Source: an uncultured Sutterella sp. (lineage in GTDB: Bacteria > Pseudomonadota > Gammaproteobacteria > Burkholderiales > Burkholderiaceae_F). From it: DNA of 39,508 nt. Positions 29,787-38,223 of the stretch are shown here, in pieces. Where the stretch lies: contig CALESB010000032.1 in assembly GCA_937906995.1 (NCBI GenBank), positions 1 to 39,508 of the forward strand. The letters are read 5' to 3'. The notes below the pieces were generated by a model. The model did no database searches. It was not told the origin of the DNA and saw only the letters and a program-made list of their open reading frames with translations. A program made the position numbers and the translations under genes. How positions within the stretch are numbered: the first letter of the stretch is position 1; every line of letters starts with the position of its first letter.

Positions 29787-30221
29787 TTACTCTTCCACAG
29801 AGCCACCGGCGGCCTCAATAGCAGCCTTGGCACCCTTGGTAGCACGCACACCACGCAACACGATCTTGCGGGAGATTTCGCCCGAAAGAATCACGCGAGC
29901 GGACATAGCGAGCGGAGAAACGATATTGGCGCTCTTCAAAACGTCCAAATCAATTTCTTCCACAGACAAGCCTTGAAGTTCGTTCAAACGAACTTCTTCA
30001 CAGAAACGACGCGTCAAAGACGTGAAGCCGCGCTTCGGAAGGCGACGATGGAGCGGCATTTGACCGCCTTCGAAACCAACCTTGTGGAAACCACCAGCGC
30101 GAGACTTTTGGCCCTTGTGACCACGACCAGCGGTTTTACCCCAGCCGGAGCCAACACCGCGACCAACGCGGTGACGAGCGCTCTTAGAACCCTCTGCAGG
30201 TTGCAAAGTATTTAATTGCAT
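29787..30221 (-). CDS. rplO: 50S ribosomal protein L15
   Basis: A 144-residue L15: MQLNTLQPAEGSKSARHRVG, the Gly/Arg/Lys-rich GRGHKGQKSRAGGFHKVGFE and MPLHRRLPKRGF segments, and the C-terminal GVRATKGAKAAIEAAGGSVE. ATG 30221 gives the family-typical start with GGGG six bases upstream; an extra ATG directly precedes it at 30224. Confidence 0.98.
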   Translation of the reverse strand: MQLNTLQPAEGSKSARHRVGRGVGSGWGKTAGRGHKGQKSRAGGFHKVGFEGGQMPLHRRLPKRGFTSLTRRFCEEVRLNELQGLSVEEIDLDVLKSANIVSPLAMSARVILSGEISRKIVLRGVRATKGAKAAIEAAGGSVEE

Positions 30222-30233
30222 CATCTACCCCTA

Positions 30234-30413
30234 TTACTCGGCGCGAACTAAGTACGCAACCTTGGTGATCATGCCACGAACTGCCGGCGTGTCTTCGAGT
30301 TCACGCGTTTGGTTCATCTTGGACAAGCCCAAACCACGCAACGTGGCGCGGTGATCAGCTTTCGTGCCGATCGGGCTCTTGATCAACGTAACTTTAATGG
30401 TCTTCTTTGCCAT
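30234..30413 (-). CDS. rpmD: 50S ribosomal protein L30
   Basis: A 59-residue L30, MAKKTIKVTLIKSPIGTKAD, HRATLRGLGLSKMNQTRELE, ending MITKVAYLVRAE, the short bacterial type. It occupies the expected place between rpsE (18-base gap) and rplO. Confidence 0.97.
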   Translation of the reverse strand: MAKKTIKVTLIKSPIGTKADHRATLRGLGLSKMNQTRELEDTPAVRGMITKVAYLVRAE

Positions 30414-30431
30414 CTCGATACTCTCCCGGGA

Positions 30432-30953
30432 TTAACCCAAAATTTCTTCGACCGTCTTGCCACGCTTAGCAGCAATTTCAGCCGGAGAACGAAGGGCTTC
30501 GAGGGCGTTCAACGTAGCGCGAACCATGTTGTAGGGGTTCGTAGAACCGTGAGCCTTAGCCACGATGTTACGGACACCCATAGCGTCAAACACTGCGCGC
30601 ATCGGACCACCGGCGATGATACCGGTACCTTCCGAAGCCGGAAGCAACATAACACGAGCAGCACCGTGGCGACCTTCAACAGCGTGGTAAATCGTTCCGT
30701 TGTTGAGCGGAATCTTTTCCATGCTGTGACGAGCGCGTTCCATAGCCTTTTGAACAGCGGCCGGAACTTCACGGGACTTACCCGTACCCATACCGATGCG
30801 GCCGTCGCCGTCACCAACCACCGTGAGAGCGGCGAAAGCCATAATGCGGCCACCCTTCACAACCTTGGTAACGCGGTTAACCGCAATCATATTTTCACGC
30901 ATGCCGTCGTCGATAGCGTCGACAGCCGCATTCTTTCCTTGAGCCTTAGCCAT
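30432..30953 (-). CDS. rpsE: 30S ribosomal protein S5
   Basis: A 173-residue S5: double-stranded RNA-binding domain (NRVTKVVKGGRIMAFAALTV and GDGDGRIGMGTGKSREVPAA), then the ribosomal S5 C-terminal fold with GTGIIAGGPMRAVFDAMGV and AKAHGSTNPYNMVRATLNAL. S5 affects decoding accuracy at the mRNA entry site. Spc operon order is kept. Confidence 0.98.
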   Translation of the reverse strand: MAKAQGKNAAVDAIDDGMRENMIAVNRVTKVVKGGRIMAFAALTVVGDGDGRIGMGTGKSREVPAAVQKAMERARHSMEKIPLNNGTIYHAVEGRHGAARVMLLPASEGTGIIAGGPMRAVFDAMGVRNIVAKAHGSTNPYNMVRATLNALEALRSPAEIAAKRGKTVEEILG

Positions 30954-30962
30954 AAGTCCCTC

Positions 30963-31331
30963 TTAGAACTTCAAGCCAGCTTCACGCGCGGCTTGAGCCA
31001 ACGCAGCGATGCGGCCATGAAAACGGTAACCAGAACGGTCAAAAGCACACGTTTCGATGCCGGCGGCCTTAGCCTTTTCAGCCAAACGCGTACCAATCAA
31101 CTTAGCGGCATTAACATTGCCACCACGACCTTGTTCGTTTGCCAATTGAGCGCGAACTTCGGGTTCAACAGTCGAGGCCGAAACCAAGACGCGACCACCG
31201 TCAGCGCTGATGATGCTGGCGTAGATGTGCAAGTTCGTACGATAAACCGTCAAACGGTCCATCTTTTGCATCTTAATGCGAGCACGCGTAGCACGTGCGC
31301 GACGCAGACGACTTTCTTTCTTATTGATCAT
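30963..31331 (-). CDS. rplR: 50S ribosomal protein L18
   Basis: A 122-residue L18 with basic N-terminal tail (KKESRLRRARATRARIKMQK) and the 5S rRNA-binding core RLTVYRTNLHIYASIISADG. IGTRLAEKAKAAGIETCAFD and GYRFHGRIAALAQAAREAGL follow. It is usual in length and position. Confidence 0.98.
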   Translation of the reverse strand: MINKKESRLRRARATRARIKMQKMDRLTVYRTNLHIYASIISADGGRVLVSASTVEPEVRAQLANEQGRGGNVNAAKLIGTRLAEKAKAAGIETCAFDRSGYRFHGRIAALAQAAREAGLKF

Positions 31332-31348
31332 TTCAGTCTCCGCCCCGA

Positions 31349-31882
31349 TTACTTCTTCTTCGTTTCCTTGATCACGACGTGTTCGTCAGCGTAACGAACG
31401 CCCTTGCCCTTGTAGGGTTCCGGCGGACGATAGCCACGAATGACAGCAGCGGTTTGACCCACTTTTTGCTTGTCAGCGCCCTTGATCACGATTTCGGTTT
31501 GACTCGGGGTTTCAGCCTTCACACCAGCCGGCAACTTGTGCACGACAGGGTGAGAGAAGCCGAGCGACAAATTCAACGTGTCACCGCTGGCTTGAGCACG
31601 GAAGCCCACGCCAACCAACGTTAACTTCTTTTCGAAGCCAACACTGACACCCTTGTTCATGTCGTTGATCAAAGCACGCATCGTACCGGAAGCTGCATTA
31701 GCTTCACGGCTGCTGTCAACAGCTTCAAAGTGCAAATGATCACCGTCTTGCTTGATAGCCACCAAGGCGTTGAGCTTTAAGCTCAATTCACCCTTCGGAC
31801 CCTTCATCGTGATCGTGTCGGCCGTCATCGTGCATTCGACGCCCTTAGCAATGATCACCGGGTTCTTAGCGATTCGCGACAT
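31349..31882 (-). CDS. rplF: 50S ribosomal protein L6
   Basis: A 177-residue L6 with two repeated alpha-beta domains, beginning MSRIAKNPVIIAKGVECTMT; the second has SLGFSHPVVHKLPAGVKAET. The C-terminal YRPPEPYKGKGVRYADEHVV signature lies close to the GTPase-associated centre. Confidence 0.98.
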   Translation of the reverse strand: MSRIAKNPVIIAKGVECTMTADTITMKGPKGELSLKLNALVAIKQDGDHLHFEAVDSSREANAASGTMRALINDMNKGVSVGFEKKLTLVGVGFRAQASGDTLNLSLGFSHPVVHKLPAGVKAETPSQTEIVIKGADKQKVGQTAAVIRGYRPPEPYKGKGVRYADEHVVIKETKKK

Positions 31883-31902
31883 TTTCTATCCTCCTCGCTT
31901 TA

Positions 31903-32298
31903 TTAGGCCACGTAGCAAATGACTTCGCCACCGATGCCAGCTTCACGAGCCTTACGATCGGTCATAACACCCTTCGGCGTAGAAACGATCGCAACACCCA
32001 AGCCATTCATCACTTGCGGAATCGTTTGGTGGTTCTTGTAAACACGGAGGCCCGGACGAGAAACGCGTTCAAGGCGTTCAATAACGGGACGACCAGCGTA
32101 GTACTTCAAACCAACGTGTAATTCAGCCTTACCGTTGTTAGCAACAACCGTAAAACCATCAATGTATCCTTCATCCTTCAAGACTTGAGCGATTGCCACC
32201 TTCAGCTTGGAGGAGGGCATCACCACTTCCGTCTTGTCGACAGTTTGACCGTTACGAATACGGGTCAACATATCGGCGATCGGATCACTCATGCTCAT
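31903..32298 (-). CDS. rpsH: 30S ribosomal protein S8
   Basis: A 131-residue S8, MSMSDPIADMLTRIRNGQTV, ending GVMTDRKAREAGIGGEVICY-type C-terminus that binds 16S helix 21. GGAG six bases before ATG 32298 decides the start over the second ATG at 32292. In E. coli S8 represses the spc operon at the rplE leader. Confidence 0.98.
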   Translation of the reverse strand: MSMSDPIADMLTRIRNGQTVDKTEVVMPSSKLKVAIAQVLKDEGYIDGFTVVANNGKAELHVGLKYYAGRPVIERLERVSRPGLRVYKNHQTIPQVMNGLGVAIVSTPKGVMTDRKAREAGIGGEVICYVA

Positions 32299-32312
32299 GA
32301 TAATCTCCTCGC

Positions 32313-32618
32313 TTACCAGCTAGCCTTGATGAGGCCAGGAATATCACCGCGCATTGCGGCTTCACGGATCTTACCGCGAGCTAAGCCGAATTTGCGGAAC
32401 GTGCCACGCGGGCGACCCGTCAAACCGCAGCGATTGCGCATACGGCAGGGGCTTGCATCACGGGGCAACAATTGTAATTGTTGACGTGCTTCTAAGCGTT
32501 CTTCGAAAGAAAGAGAAGCATCATTAATAACCGCCTTCAAAGCGGCGCGCTTTTCCGCGAACTTAGCGACCGTACGGGCGCGCTTCAAGTCACGGTTAAT
32601 CAGTGCGAGTTTAGCCAA
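32313..32618 (-). CDS. rpsN: 30S ribosomal protein S14
   Basis: A 101-residue S14 of the long, zinc-free (C-minus) type: RDLKRARTVAKFAEKRAALK, then LPRDASPCRMRNRCGLTGRP with only two Cys. The start codon is TTG at 32618 (MAKLALINRD), with GAGGTG upstream; no ATG is available in frame. Confidence 0.97.
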   Translation of the reverse strand: MAKLALINRDLKRARTVAKFAEKRAALKAVINDASLSFEERLEARQQLQLLPRDASPCRMRNRCGLTGRPRGTFRKFGLARGKIREAAMRGDIPGLIKASW

Positions 32619-32630
32619 TTCACACCTCGA

Positions 32631-33170
32631 TTAATTGCGGAACGGAAAGCGGAAAGCAGCGAGAAGAGCCTTAGCTTCTTCGTCGGTTTTCGCAGTCGTC
32701 GTGATAGAAATATTCATCCCACGGATCTTGTCGATCTTATCGTATTCGATTTCGGGGAAGATGATTTGTTCTTTAAGACCAATGTTGTAGTTGCCACGGC
32801 CGTCAAAAGAGCGACCAGAGACACCACGGAAGTCACGAACACGCGGGAAAGCGATCGTAACTAAGCGGTCCAAGAATTCGTACATGCGTTCGCCACGCAA
32901 AGTAACCATACAACCGATGGGCATGTTTTCGCGAATCTTAAAGTTAGCGATAGCCTTACGGGTCTTGGTCACCATGGGCTTTTGACCAGCAATCTTTGTA
33001 AGATCGGCAACAGCGTTGTCGATCAACTTCTTATCGTTAACCGCTTCGCCGACACCCATGTTCACCGTGATCTTCGTGATACGGGGAACTTGCATCGTGG
33101 TCTTGTAACCGAACTTCTTAACGAGTTCAGGAACAACGGCTTCACGGTAGAGAGTTTGGAAACGAGACAT
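32631..33170 (-). CDS. rplE: 50S ribosomal protein L5
   Basis: A 179-residue L5: FQTLYREAVVPELVKKFGYK, the KITVNMGVGEAVNDKKLIDN and VTLRGERMYEFLDRLVTIAF motifs that bind 5S rRNA, and NYNIGLKEQIIFPEIEYDKI. It ends ALLAAFRFPFRN. Confidence 0.98.
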   Translation of the reverse strand: MSRFQTLYREAVVPELVKKFGYKTTMQVPRITKITVNMGVGEAVNDKKLIDNAVADLTKIAGQKPMVTKTRKAIANFKIRENMPIGCMVTLRGERMYEFLDRLVTIAFPRVRDFRGVSGRSFDGRGNYNIGLKEQIIFPEIEYDKIDKIRGMNISITTTAKTDEEAKALLAAFRFPFRN

Positions 33171-33185
33171 TCGATTTACCCTCTA

Positions 33186-33506
33186 TTAAGCCTTAGCGCC
33201 GACAACACTGCCGTCGCTCTTAAACACGCGAACCTTCTTACCGTCAACTTCCTTGAAGCCAACACGTTCGCCCTTACCAGTAGCCGGATTCACGAGCATG
33301 ACATTAGATTGATCGATCGGCATAACCTTGTTTTCGATGCCACCGGCCGTACCCATCATGGGGTTCGGACGACGGTGCTTCTTAACAACATTAATACCTT
33401 CAACCGTCACGTGACGATCGTCAACTCGGGAGAGCACGGTACCGCGCTTGCCCTTGTCTCGGCCGGTGATAACGATAACTTCGTCACCTTTACGGATGCG
33501 TTGCAT
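33186..33506 (-). CDS. rplX: 50S ribosomal protein L24
   Basis: A 106-residue L24 with N-terminal KOW motif (MQRIRKGDEVIVITGRDKGK, RGTVL) and VEGINVVKKHRRPNPMMGT. L24 initiates 50S assembly. It follows rplN by 11 bases. Confidence 0.98.
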   Translation of the reverse strand: MQRIRKGDEVIVITGRDKGKRGTVLSRVDDRHVTVEGINVVKKHRRPNPMMGTAGGIENKVMPIDQSNVMLVNPATGKGERVGFKEVDGKKVRVFKSDGSVVGAKA

Positions 33507-33517
33507 CGCGCGTCTCC

Positions 33518-33886
33518 TTACAAAACTTCCGGAGCCAAAGACACGATCTTCATGAATTGTTCGGTACGCAATTCACGCGTAACCGGTCCGAAGATACGGG
33601 TGCCGATCGGCTCGAGCTTAGAATTAAGTAACACAGCGGCGTTACCATCGAAAGAGATGGAGGAACCGTCAGCACGACGAACGCCCTTGGCGGTGCGGAC
33701 CACAACAGCGTTGTAGACTTCACCCTTCTTGACGCGGCCACGCGGAGCAGCTTCCTTAACCGTCACTTTGATGACATCACCAATGTTGGCGTAGCGGCGC
33801 TTAGAACCGCCCAACACCTTGATACACATCACTGAACGAGCGCCCGTGTTATCGGCGACATCCAGTTTGGTTTGCATCTGAATCAT
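33518..33886 (-). CDS. rplN: 50S ribosomal protein L14
   Basis: A 122-residue L14, MIQMQTKLDVADNTGARSVM, with KKGEVYNAVVVRTAKGVRRA and the C-terminal RIFGPVTRELRTEQFMKIVS. First gene of its transcription unit: it follows a 219-base gap carrying a good promoter and a leader hairpin. Confidence 0.98.
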   Translation of the reverse strand: MIQMQTKLDVADNTGARSVMCIKVLGGSKRRYANIGDVIKVTVKEAAPRGRVKKGEVYNAVVVRTAKGVRRADGSSISFDGNAAVLLNSKLEPIGTRIFGPVTRELRTEQFMKIVSLAPEVL

Positions 33887-33973
33887 GATTTCCTATTTCC
33901 CAACTTATTCCGCCATGCGGATAGTATTGGTCCCGTAATTGGGAGGAAGCACAATACTTCTGTTTCGCTGAAG

Positions 33974-34093
33974 CCCGGTTTTCCGGGGTGCTACGCAAAA
34001 ATACTGCACCTGACAAAACAGTTGAGGTTAACCCGTGAGAGTTAACCTCAACCACGAAGCCGCAAGTATATCTTAGAAAAAGAAAACTTGCAA
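33974..34093 (-). promoter_or_regulatory. rplN promoter and leader hairpins
   Basis: On the minus strand TTGCAA (34088-34093) and TATACT (34065-34070) have a 17-base spacer. Transcription would start near 34058. It would run at once into a perfect 12-bp hairpin (34041-34052 with 34021-34032) followed by TGTTTTGTC, an attenuator-like arrangement. A CCCGG/CCGGG hairpin with T4 loop lies further down (33974-33987). The first hairpin could also terminate transcripts coming from rpsQ. Confidence 0.6.
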
Positions 34094-34105
34094 GCGTTTT
34101 TTGAA

Positions 34106-34381
34106 TTAGATGACTTCAGCCTTCTTCAAAACCTTCGTCACTGCCCAAGACTTGGTCTTGGAAACCGGACGCGTTTCAGAGATTTCAACCGTATCACCTT
34201 CCATCAAATCGTTAGCTTCGGTATGAGCGTGGTATTTCTTGGAAACAACCACAAACTTGCCATACAACGGATGCTTAACTTTACGTTCAACCAAGACGGT
34301 GACCGTCTTTTGCATCTTGTTGCTAACAACTTTACCGACTAACGTACGAGTTAACGTCGTCTTTTGAGTTTCTTGCATCAT
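34106..34381 (-). CDS. rpsQ: 30S ribosomal protein S17
   Basis: A 91-residue S17 with OB fold: TRTLVGKVVSNKMQKTVTVL, KHPLYGKFVVVSKKYHAHTE and GDTVEISETRPVSKTKSWAV. Its ATG overlaps the rpmC stop (ATGA), a sign of translational coupling. It is the last gene before a break in the cluster. Confidence 0.97.
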   Translation of the reverse strand: MMQETQKTTLTRTLVGKVVSNKMQKTVTVLVERKVKHPLYGKFVVVSKKYHAHTEANDLMEGDTVEISETRPVSKTKSWAVTKVLKKAEVI

Positions 34382-34572
34382 TTCGAGGCCGCCTTTTGAG
34401 CGAGAACCGTGCGAACGCGCGCGATATCACGACGCGTCGTGCGCAACTGATTCGTGTTTTGAAGTTGTTGCGTACCGTGTTGCATGCGAAGCTTAAAGTG
34501 TGCATGCATCAAGTCAGCCAATTCCTTCTTAAGCGCAGCCTCATCCATGGCGCGCAATTCTTTTGCGTTCAT
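34378..34572 (-). CDS. rpmC: 50S ribosomal protein L29
   Basis: A 64-residue two-helix L29, MNAKELRAMDEAALKKELAD and HFKLRMQHGTQQLQNTNQLR, which binds near the tunnel exit and docks SRP and trigger factor. It overlaps rpsQ by 4 bases and follows rplP. Confidence 0.97.
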   Translation of the reverse strand: MNAKELRAMDEAALKKELADLMHAHFKLRMQHGTQQLQNTNQLRTTRRDIARVRTVLAQKAASK

Positions 34573-34584
34573 TGCCGTCTCTCC

Positions 34585-35001
34585 TTACATACCGATTTGG
34601 CGGACAACGAACGTGGTCTTGATCGGCAACTTGGCAGCTGCGAGAGCAAAAGCTTCGCGAGCCAAGGCTTCATCAACCCCGTCCATTTCATAAAGCACAC
34701 GGCCCGGTTGCACTAAGGCCACCCAGTATTCCGGATTACCCTTACCGTTACCCATACGGACTTCGGCAGGCTTTTCAGAAATGGGCTTGTCCGGGAACAC
34801 GCGGATCCAAACGCGACCACCACGCTTAATGTGACGCGTGATAGCACGACGAGCAGCTTCGATTTGGCGAGCCGTAAGACGGCCGCGTTCGAGAGCCTTA
34901 AGACCAAATTCACCGAAGGAAACGTTGGCACCACGCGTAGCTAAACCGTAGTTACGGCCCTTTTGATCCTTGCGGTACTTGCGTCGATTAGGTTGCAACA
35001 T
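34585..35001 (-). CDS. rplP: 50S ribosomal protein L16
   Basis: A 138-residue L16: MLQPNRRKYRKDQKGRNYGL, LTARQIEAARRAITRHIKRG, WIRVFPDKPISEKPAEVRMG and GNPEYWVALVQPGRVLYEMD. It lies at the A-site side of the peptidyl transferase centre. Three bases separate it from rpsC. Confidence 0.98.
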   Translation of the reverse strand: MLQPNRRKYRKDQKGRNYGLATRGANVSFGEFGLKALERGRLTARQIEAARRAITRHIKRGGRVWIRVFPDKPISEKPAEVRMGNGKGNPEYWVALVQPGRVLYEMDGVDEALAREAFALAAAKLPIKTTFVVRQIGM

Positions 35002-35004
35002 CGC

Positions 35005-35829
35005 TTATTCTCCGTCTTTAGAAGCAGCCGGGGCAGCCTTCTTAGCACGGCGAGCGGGCTTAGCAGCCTTTTCGCCATCAGCGGCACCAGCTTCAGTCGT
35101 CTTACGCGTGCGGCGAGCGGCCGGCTTACCAGCGCGATCACCAGCGGGGCGGCGAGAGCGACGATCTTCACGTTCGTTCTTTTCTTGGGCTTGCGTGTCT
35201 TCGGCGTAGCCGTCACCACGGTAGACCCAAACCTTAACACCGATAATACCGTACGTCGTGTTGGCTTCAGAGAAACCGTAATCGATGTTGGCACGCAACG
35301 TATGAAGCGGCACGCGACCTTCACGATACCATTCCGTACGAGCGATTTCAGCACCGTTCAAACGACCAGCGGACATGATCTTGATACCTTGAGCGCCCAA
35401 ACGCATAGCATTTTGCATAGCGCGCTTCATGGCACGACGGAACATCACACGCTTTTCGAGTTGTTGCGTAATGCTATCAGCGATCAATTGTGCATCGAGT
35501 TCAGGACGACGAACTTCTTCGATGTTAACGTGAACAGGCACGCCCATCATCTTTTGAACTTCGTTCTTCAAAACTTCGATGTCTTGACCTTGCTTACCGA
35601 TCACAACACCCGGACGAGCGGAGAAGATCGTAATACGAGCGTTCTTAGCAGGACGTTCGATCAAGATACGGCTAACAGAAGCGTTCTTCAACTTCTTTTG
35701 CAAGAAGCTACGAACCTTCAAGTCTTCGCCCAACGTACGGGCGAAATCACGGCCTTCCGCGTACCAACGCGAGGTCCAGTCACGCGTCACAGGGAGACGG
35801 AAGCCGGTGGGGTTAATTTTTTGTCCCAT
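35005..35829 (-). CDS. rpsC: 30S ribosomal protein S3
   Basis: A 274-residue S3. N-terminal domain MGQKINPTGFRLPVTRDWTS; KH domain with ITIFSARPGVVIGKQGQDIE (GxxG region); C-terminal domain IKIMSAGRLNGAEIARTEWY and KVWVYRGDGY. Beyond about residue 215 is a 60-residue Lys/Arg/Ala-rich extension (RAGKPAARRTRKTTEAGAAD), absent from E. coli S3 (233 residues) but common in betaproteobacteria. Confidence 0.98.
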   Translation of the reverse strand: MGQKINPTGFRLPVTRDWTSRWYAEGRDFARTLGEDLKVRSFLQKKLKNASVSRILIERPAKNARITIFSARPGVVIGKQGQDIEVLKNEVQKMMGVPVHVNIEEVRRPELDAQLIADSITQQLEKRVMFRRAMKRAMQNAMRLGAQGIKIMSAGRLNGAEIARTEWYREGRVPLHTLRANIDYGFSEANTTYGIIGVKVWVYRGDGYAEDTQAQEKNEREDRRSRRPAGDRAGKPAARRTRKTTEAGAADGEKAAKPARRAKKAAPAASKDGE

Positions 35830-35841
35830 AATTCACCTATA

Positions 35842-36174
35842 TTACTTGTCACCAACAGACACGTAGATGTGGCAGGTTTGCTTGTTAATACGCGTACCAC
35901 GACCCTTAGCGCGAGCACCGAAGCGACGCAATGTCGTAGCCTTTTCCACGTAGATCTTCGTTACGCGCAACGTATCGATATCAGCACCGTCATTGTGCTC
36001 AGCGTTAGCAATAGCAGACTCGAGAGCCTTCTTGATGATGACAGCTGCTTTCTTTTGCGTGAACGTAAGAATGTTCAAAGCCTTATCCACGGGCTTGCCG
36101 CGGACGAGGTCGGCGACTAAACGACCCTTTTGAGCCGAAAGACGAACGCCACGAACAATAGCAGAGGTTTCCAT
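35842..36174 (-). CDS. rplV: 50S ribosomal protein L22
   Basis: A 110-residue L22: VRLSAQKGRLVADLVRGKPV, AIANAEHNDGADIDTLRVTK and the tunnel-lining loop RRFGARAKGRGTRINKQTCH. No deletion in the loop is seen that would suggest macrolide resistance. Confidence 0.98.
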   Translation of the reverse strand: METSAIVRGVRLSAQKGRLVADLVRGKPVDKALNILTFTQKKAAVIIKKALESAIANAEHNDGADIDTLRVTKIYVEKATTLRRFGARAKGRGTRINKQTCHIYVSVGDK

Positions 36175-36191
36175 TATTTAACTCCTACTAG

Positions 36192-36458
36192 TTATTTCTT
36201 GTCGGACGCGTGACCCTTAAACGTACGGGTCAAAGCGAATTCGCCCAACTTGTGGCCGACCATGTTTTCATTAACATACACCGGAACGTGTTGACGACCA
36301 TTGTGAACGGCAATCGTTAAACCGATGAATTCAGGAAGAATCGTAGAACGACGGGACCAGGTCTTAACCGGACGCTTGTCACGGCCAGCTTGGGCGGCTT
36401 CCACTTTCTTCATTAAGTGCCCATCAACAAACGGGCCTTTCTTTAAGGAACGAGACAT
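36192..36458 (-). CDS. rpsS: 30S ribosomal protein S19
   Basis: An 88-residue S19, MSRSLKKGPFVDGHLMKKVE, WSRRSTILPEFIGLTIAVHN and NMVGHKLGEFALTRTFKGHA, slightly short at the C-terminus compared with E. coli (92). Confidence 0.98.
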   Translation of the reverse strand: MSRSLKKGPFVDGHLMKKVEAAQAGRDKRPVKTWSRRSTILPEFIGLTIAVHNGRQHVPVYVNENMVGHKLGEFALTRTFKGHASDKK

Positions 36459-36469
36459 TCTAGGCCCCC

Positions 36470-37297
36470 TTATTTACGGTTTCGGCGCGAAACGATCATA
36501 GAATCGGTGCGCTTATTGTTACGAGTACGGTAACCCTTGGTAAGTTGACCCCAAGGCGTAACCGGAGCACGACCCGTGCCAGTGCGGCCTTCACCACCAC
36601 CGTGCGGGTGATCCACCGGGTTCATGGCAACGCCACGGACCGTCGGACGAACACCACGCCAGCGCTTAGCACCAGCCTTACCGAGTTCGCGCAAGCTGTT
36701 TTCTTCATTGCCAACCATACCGATCGTGGCACGGCATTCGATGTGAATCAAACGCACTTCACCAGAGCGCATACGAACTTGAGCGTATTCGCCTTCACGA
36801 GCGATCAATTGAGCAAATGCACCAGCGGAGCGAACCAATTGGGCGCCCTTACCCGGCTTCATTTCGATACAGTGAATCGTAGAACCGATGGGGATGTTAC
36901 GCAACGGGAGCGTGTTACCAACCTTAATCGGGGCTTCTTGACCATTCATCAATTCAGCGCCAACCGTCAAACCCTTCGGGGCAATGATGTAGCGGCGTTC
37001 GCCATCAGCATAAAGCACGAGAGCGATGTGAGCAGAACGGTTCGGATCGTATTCGATGCGTTCAACACGAGCGGCGATACCGTCCTTGTTACGCTTAAAG
37101 TCGATAATACGATAGGCCTTCTTGTGGCCACCACCCTTATGACGGCAGGTGATGTGACCATTGTTGTTACGACCAGAAGAGCGGTTCTTCTTTTCAAGAA
37201 GAGCAGCAAAAGGCTTACCCTTGTGCAATTGGGCGTTAACAACCTTAACAGCATGACGACGACCGGCCGACGTCGGTTTCAATTTGACGAGAGCCAT
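36470..37297 (-). CDS. rplB: 50S ribosomal protein L2
   Basis: A 275-residue L2: N-terminal OB fold (NNNGHITCRHKGGGHKKAYR), SH3-like domain, and the C-terminal GVAMNPVDHPHGGGEGRTGT with the conserved His needed for peptidyl transfer. Its ATG overlaps the rplW stop by one base (TAATG). Confidence 0.98.
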   Translation of the reverse strand: MALVKLKPTSAGRRHAVKVVNAQLHKGKPFAALLEKKNRSSGRNNNGHITCRHKGGGHKKAYRIIDFKRNKDGIAARVERIEYDPNRSAHIALVLYADGERRYIIAPKGLTVGAELMNGQEAPIKVGNTLPLRNIPIGSTIHCIEMKPGKGAQLVRSAGAFAQLIAREGEYAQVRMRSGEVRLIHIECRATIGMVGNEENSLRELGKAGAKRWRGVRPTVRGVAMNPVDHPHGGGEGRTGTGRAPVTPWGQLTKGYRTRNNKRTDSMIVSRRNRK

Positions 37298-37596
37298 TAC
37301 TTCACCTCTGCGAAGTTAATTTCTTGACCAGACTTCAAGGTGACGTAAGCCTTGCGCTTGTCGCTGTGCTTACCAACGAAGCGGCCGAAACGAGCCGTCT
37401 TACCCTTGACGTTGACCATTTGAACGCTGTCGACTTGCACCTTGAAGAGCAATTCAACAGCAGCCTTGACTTCTTGCTTCGTAGCATCGGCAACAACGTG
37501 GAAAACCACTTGGCCGTGCTTTTCACCAACCATCGTGCTCTTTTCAGAGACGACCGGAGCAAGGAGAACCTTCATTAAACGATCTTGGCTCATCAT
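37297..37596 (-). CDS. rplW: 50S ribosomal protein L23
   Basis: A 99-residue L23 starting MMSQDRLMKVLLAPVVSEKS, with VADATKQEVKAAVELLFKVQ and VKGKTARFGRFVGKHSDKRK. The start at 37596 overlaps the rplD stop as ATGA, with GGAG eight bases upstream; a second ATG follows at once. L23 forms the docking site for SRP, SecY and trigger factor. Confidence 0.97.
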   Translation of the reverse strand: MMSQDRLMKVLLAPVVSEKSTMVGEKHGQVVFHVVADATKQEVKAAVELLFKVQVDSVQMVNVKGKTARFGRFVGKHSDKRKAYVTLKSGQEINFAEVK

Positions 37597-38213
37597 CCCC
37601 ACATCTCCTCGAGTTGAGCGATTGCGTCCTTCGTCACCACAACCTTCTTGTAGAAGATCAAGGAGAGCGGATCAGCATAACGCGGCATAACCACCAACAC
37701 GTTCTTCAAGTTGCGAGAAGCCAAGTAGAGGTTTTCGTCAACTTCCTTGGTGATAATCATGGCGGATTCTAAGCCCATGGCCTTCAATTTTTGTGCAAAA
37801 GCCTTGGTCTTCGGCGTTTCAGCGCTGATAGAGTCAACAACAACTAAGCGACCGTCAGCAACCAACTTCGAATAGATCGAAGCCATGGCAGCGCGGAACA
37901 TCTTCTTGTTAACCTTTTGGCTGAAGTTTTCGTTCGGGGTATTCGGGAATGCACGACCACCACCACGCCACACGGGGGAGGAAGTCATACCGCTACGAGC
38001 ACGGCCCGTACCCTTTTGACGCCAGGGTTTCTTGGTCGAATGGTGAACATTGGCACGCGTTAATTGAGCACGGGTACCTTGACGTTCGTTAGCTTGGTAA
38101 GCCACCACGATTTGGTGAACCAAAGCTTCATTGTATTCACGACCAAACACGGCGTCGGAAGCTGCCAACTTGGCAGATTCATTACCTTGTTCGTTCAGGA
38201 CATTGAGTTCCAT
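37593..38213 (-). CDS. rplD: 50S ribosomal protein L4
   Basis: A 206-residue L4: VAYQANERQGTRAQLTRANV, then the tunnel loop KPWRQKGTGRARSGMTSSPV and WRGGGRAFPNTPNENFSQKV, and C-terminal NVLVVMPRYADPLSLIFYKK. In E. coli L4 represses the S10 operon by binding its leader; a leader hairpin is seen here upstream of rplC. Confidence 0.98.
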   Translation of the reverse strand: MELNVLNEQGNESAKLAASDAVFGREYNEALVHQIVVAYQANERQGTRAQLTRANVHHSTKKPWRQKGTGRARSGMTSSPVWRGGGRAFPNTPNENFSQKVNKKMFRAAMASIYSKLVADGRLVVVDSISAETPKTKAFAQKLKAMGLESAMIITKEVDENLYLASRNLKNVLVVMPRYADPLSLIFYKKVVVTKDAIAQLEEMWG

Positions 38214-38223
38214 TGATTGCTCC

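Noticed and set aside
30309..36120. Long plus-strand open frames antisense to ribosomal genes (30309-31394, 34963-36120, 36545-37327)
   Set aside because: They are mirror frames produced by the codon bias of the ribosomal genes, lack ribosome-binding sites, and their Thr/Arg/Leu-rich products match no family.
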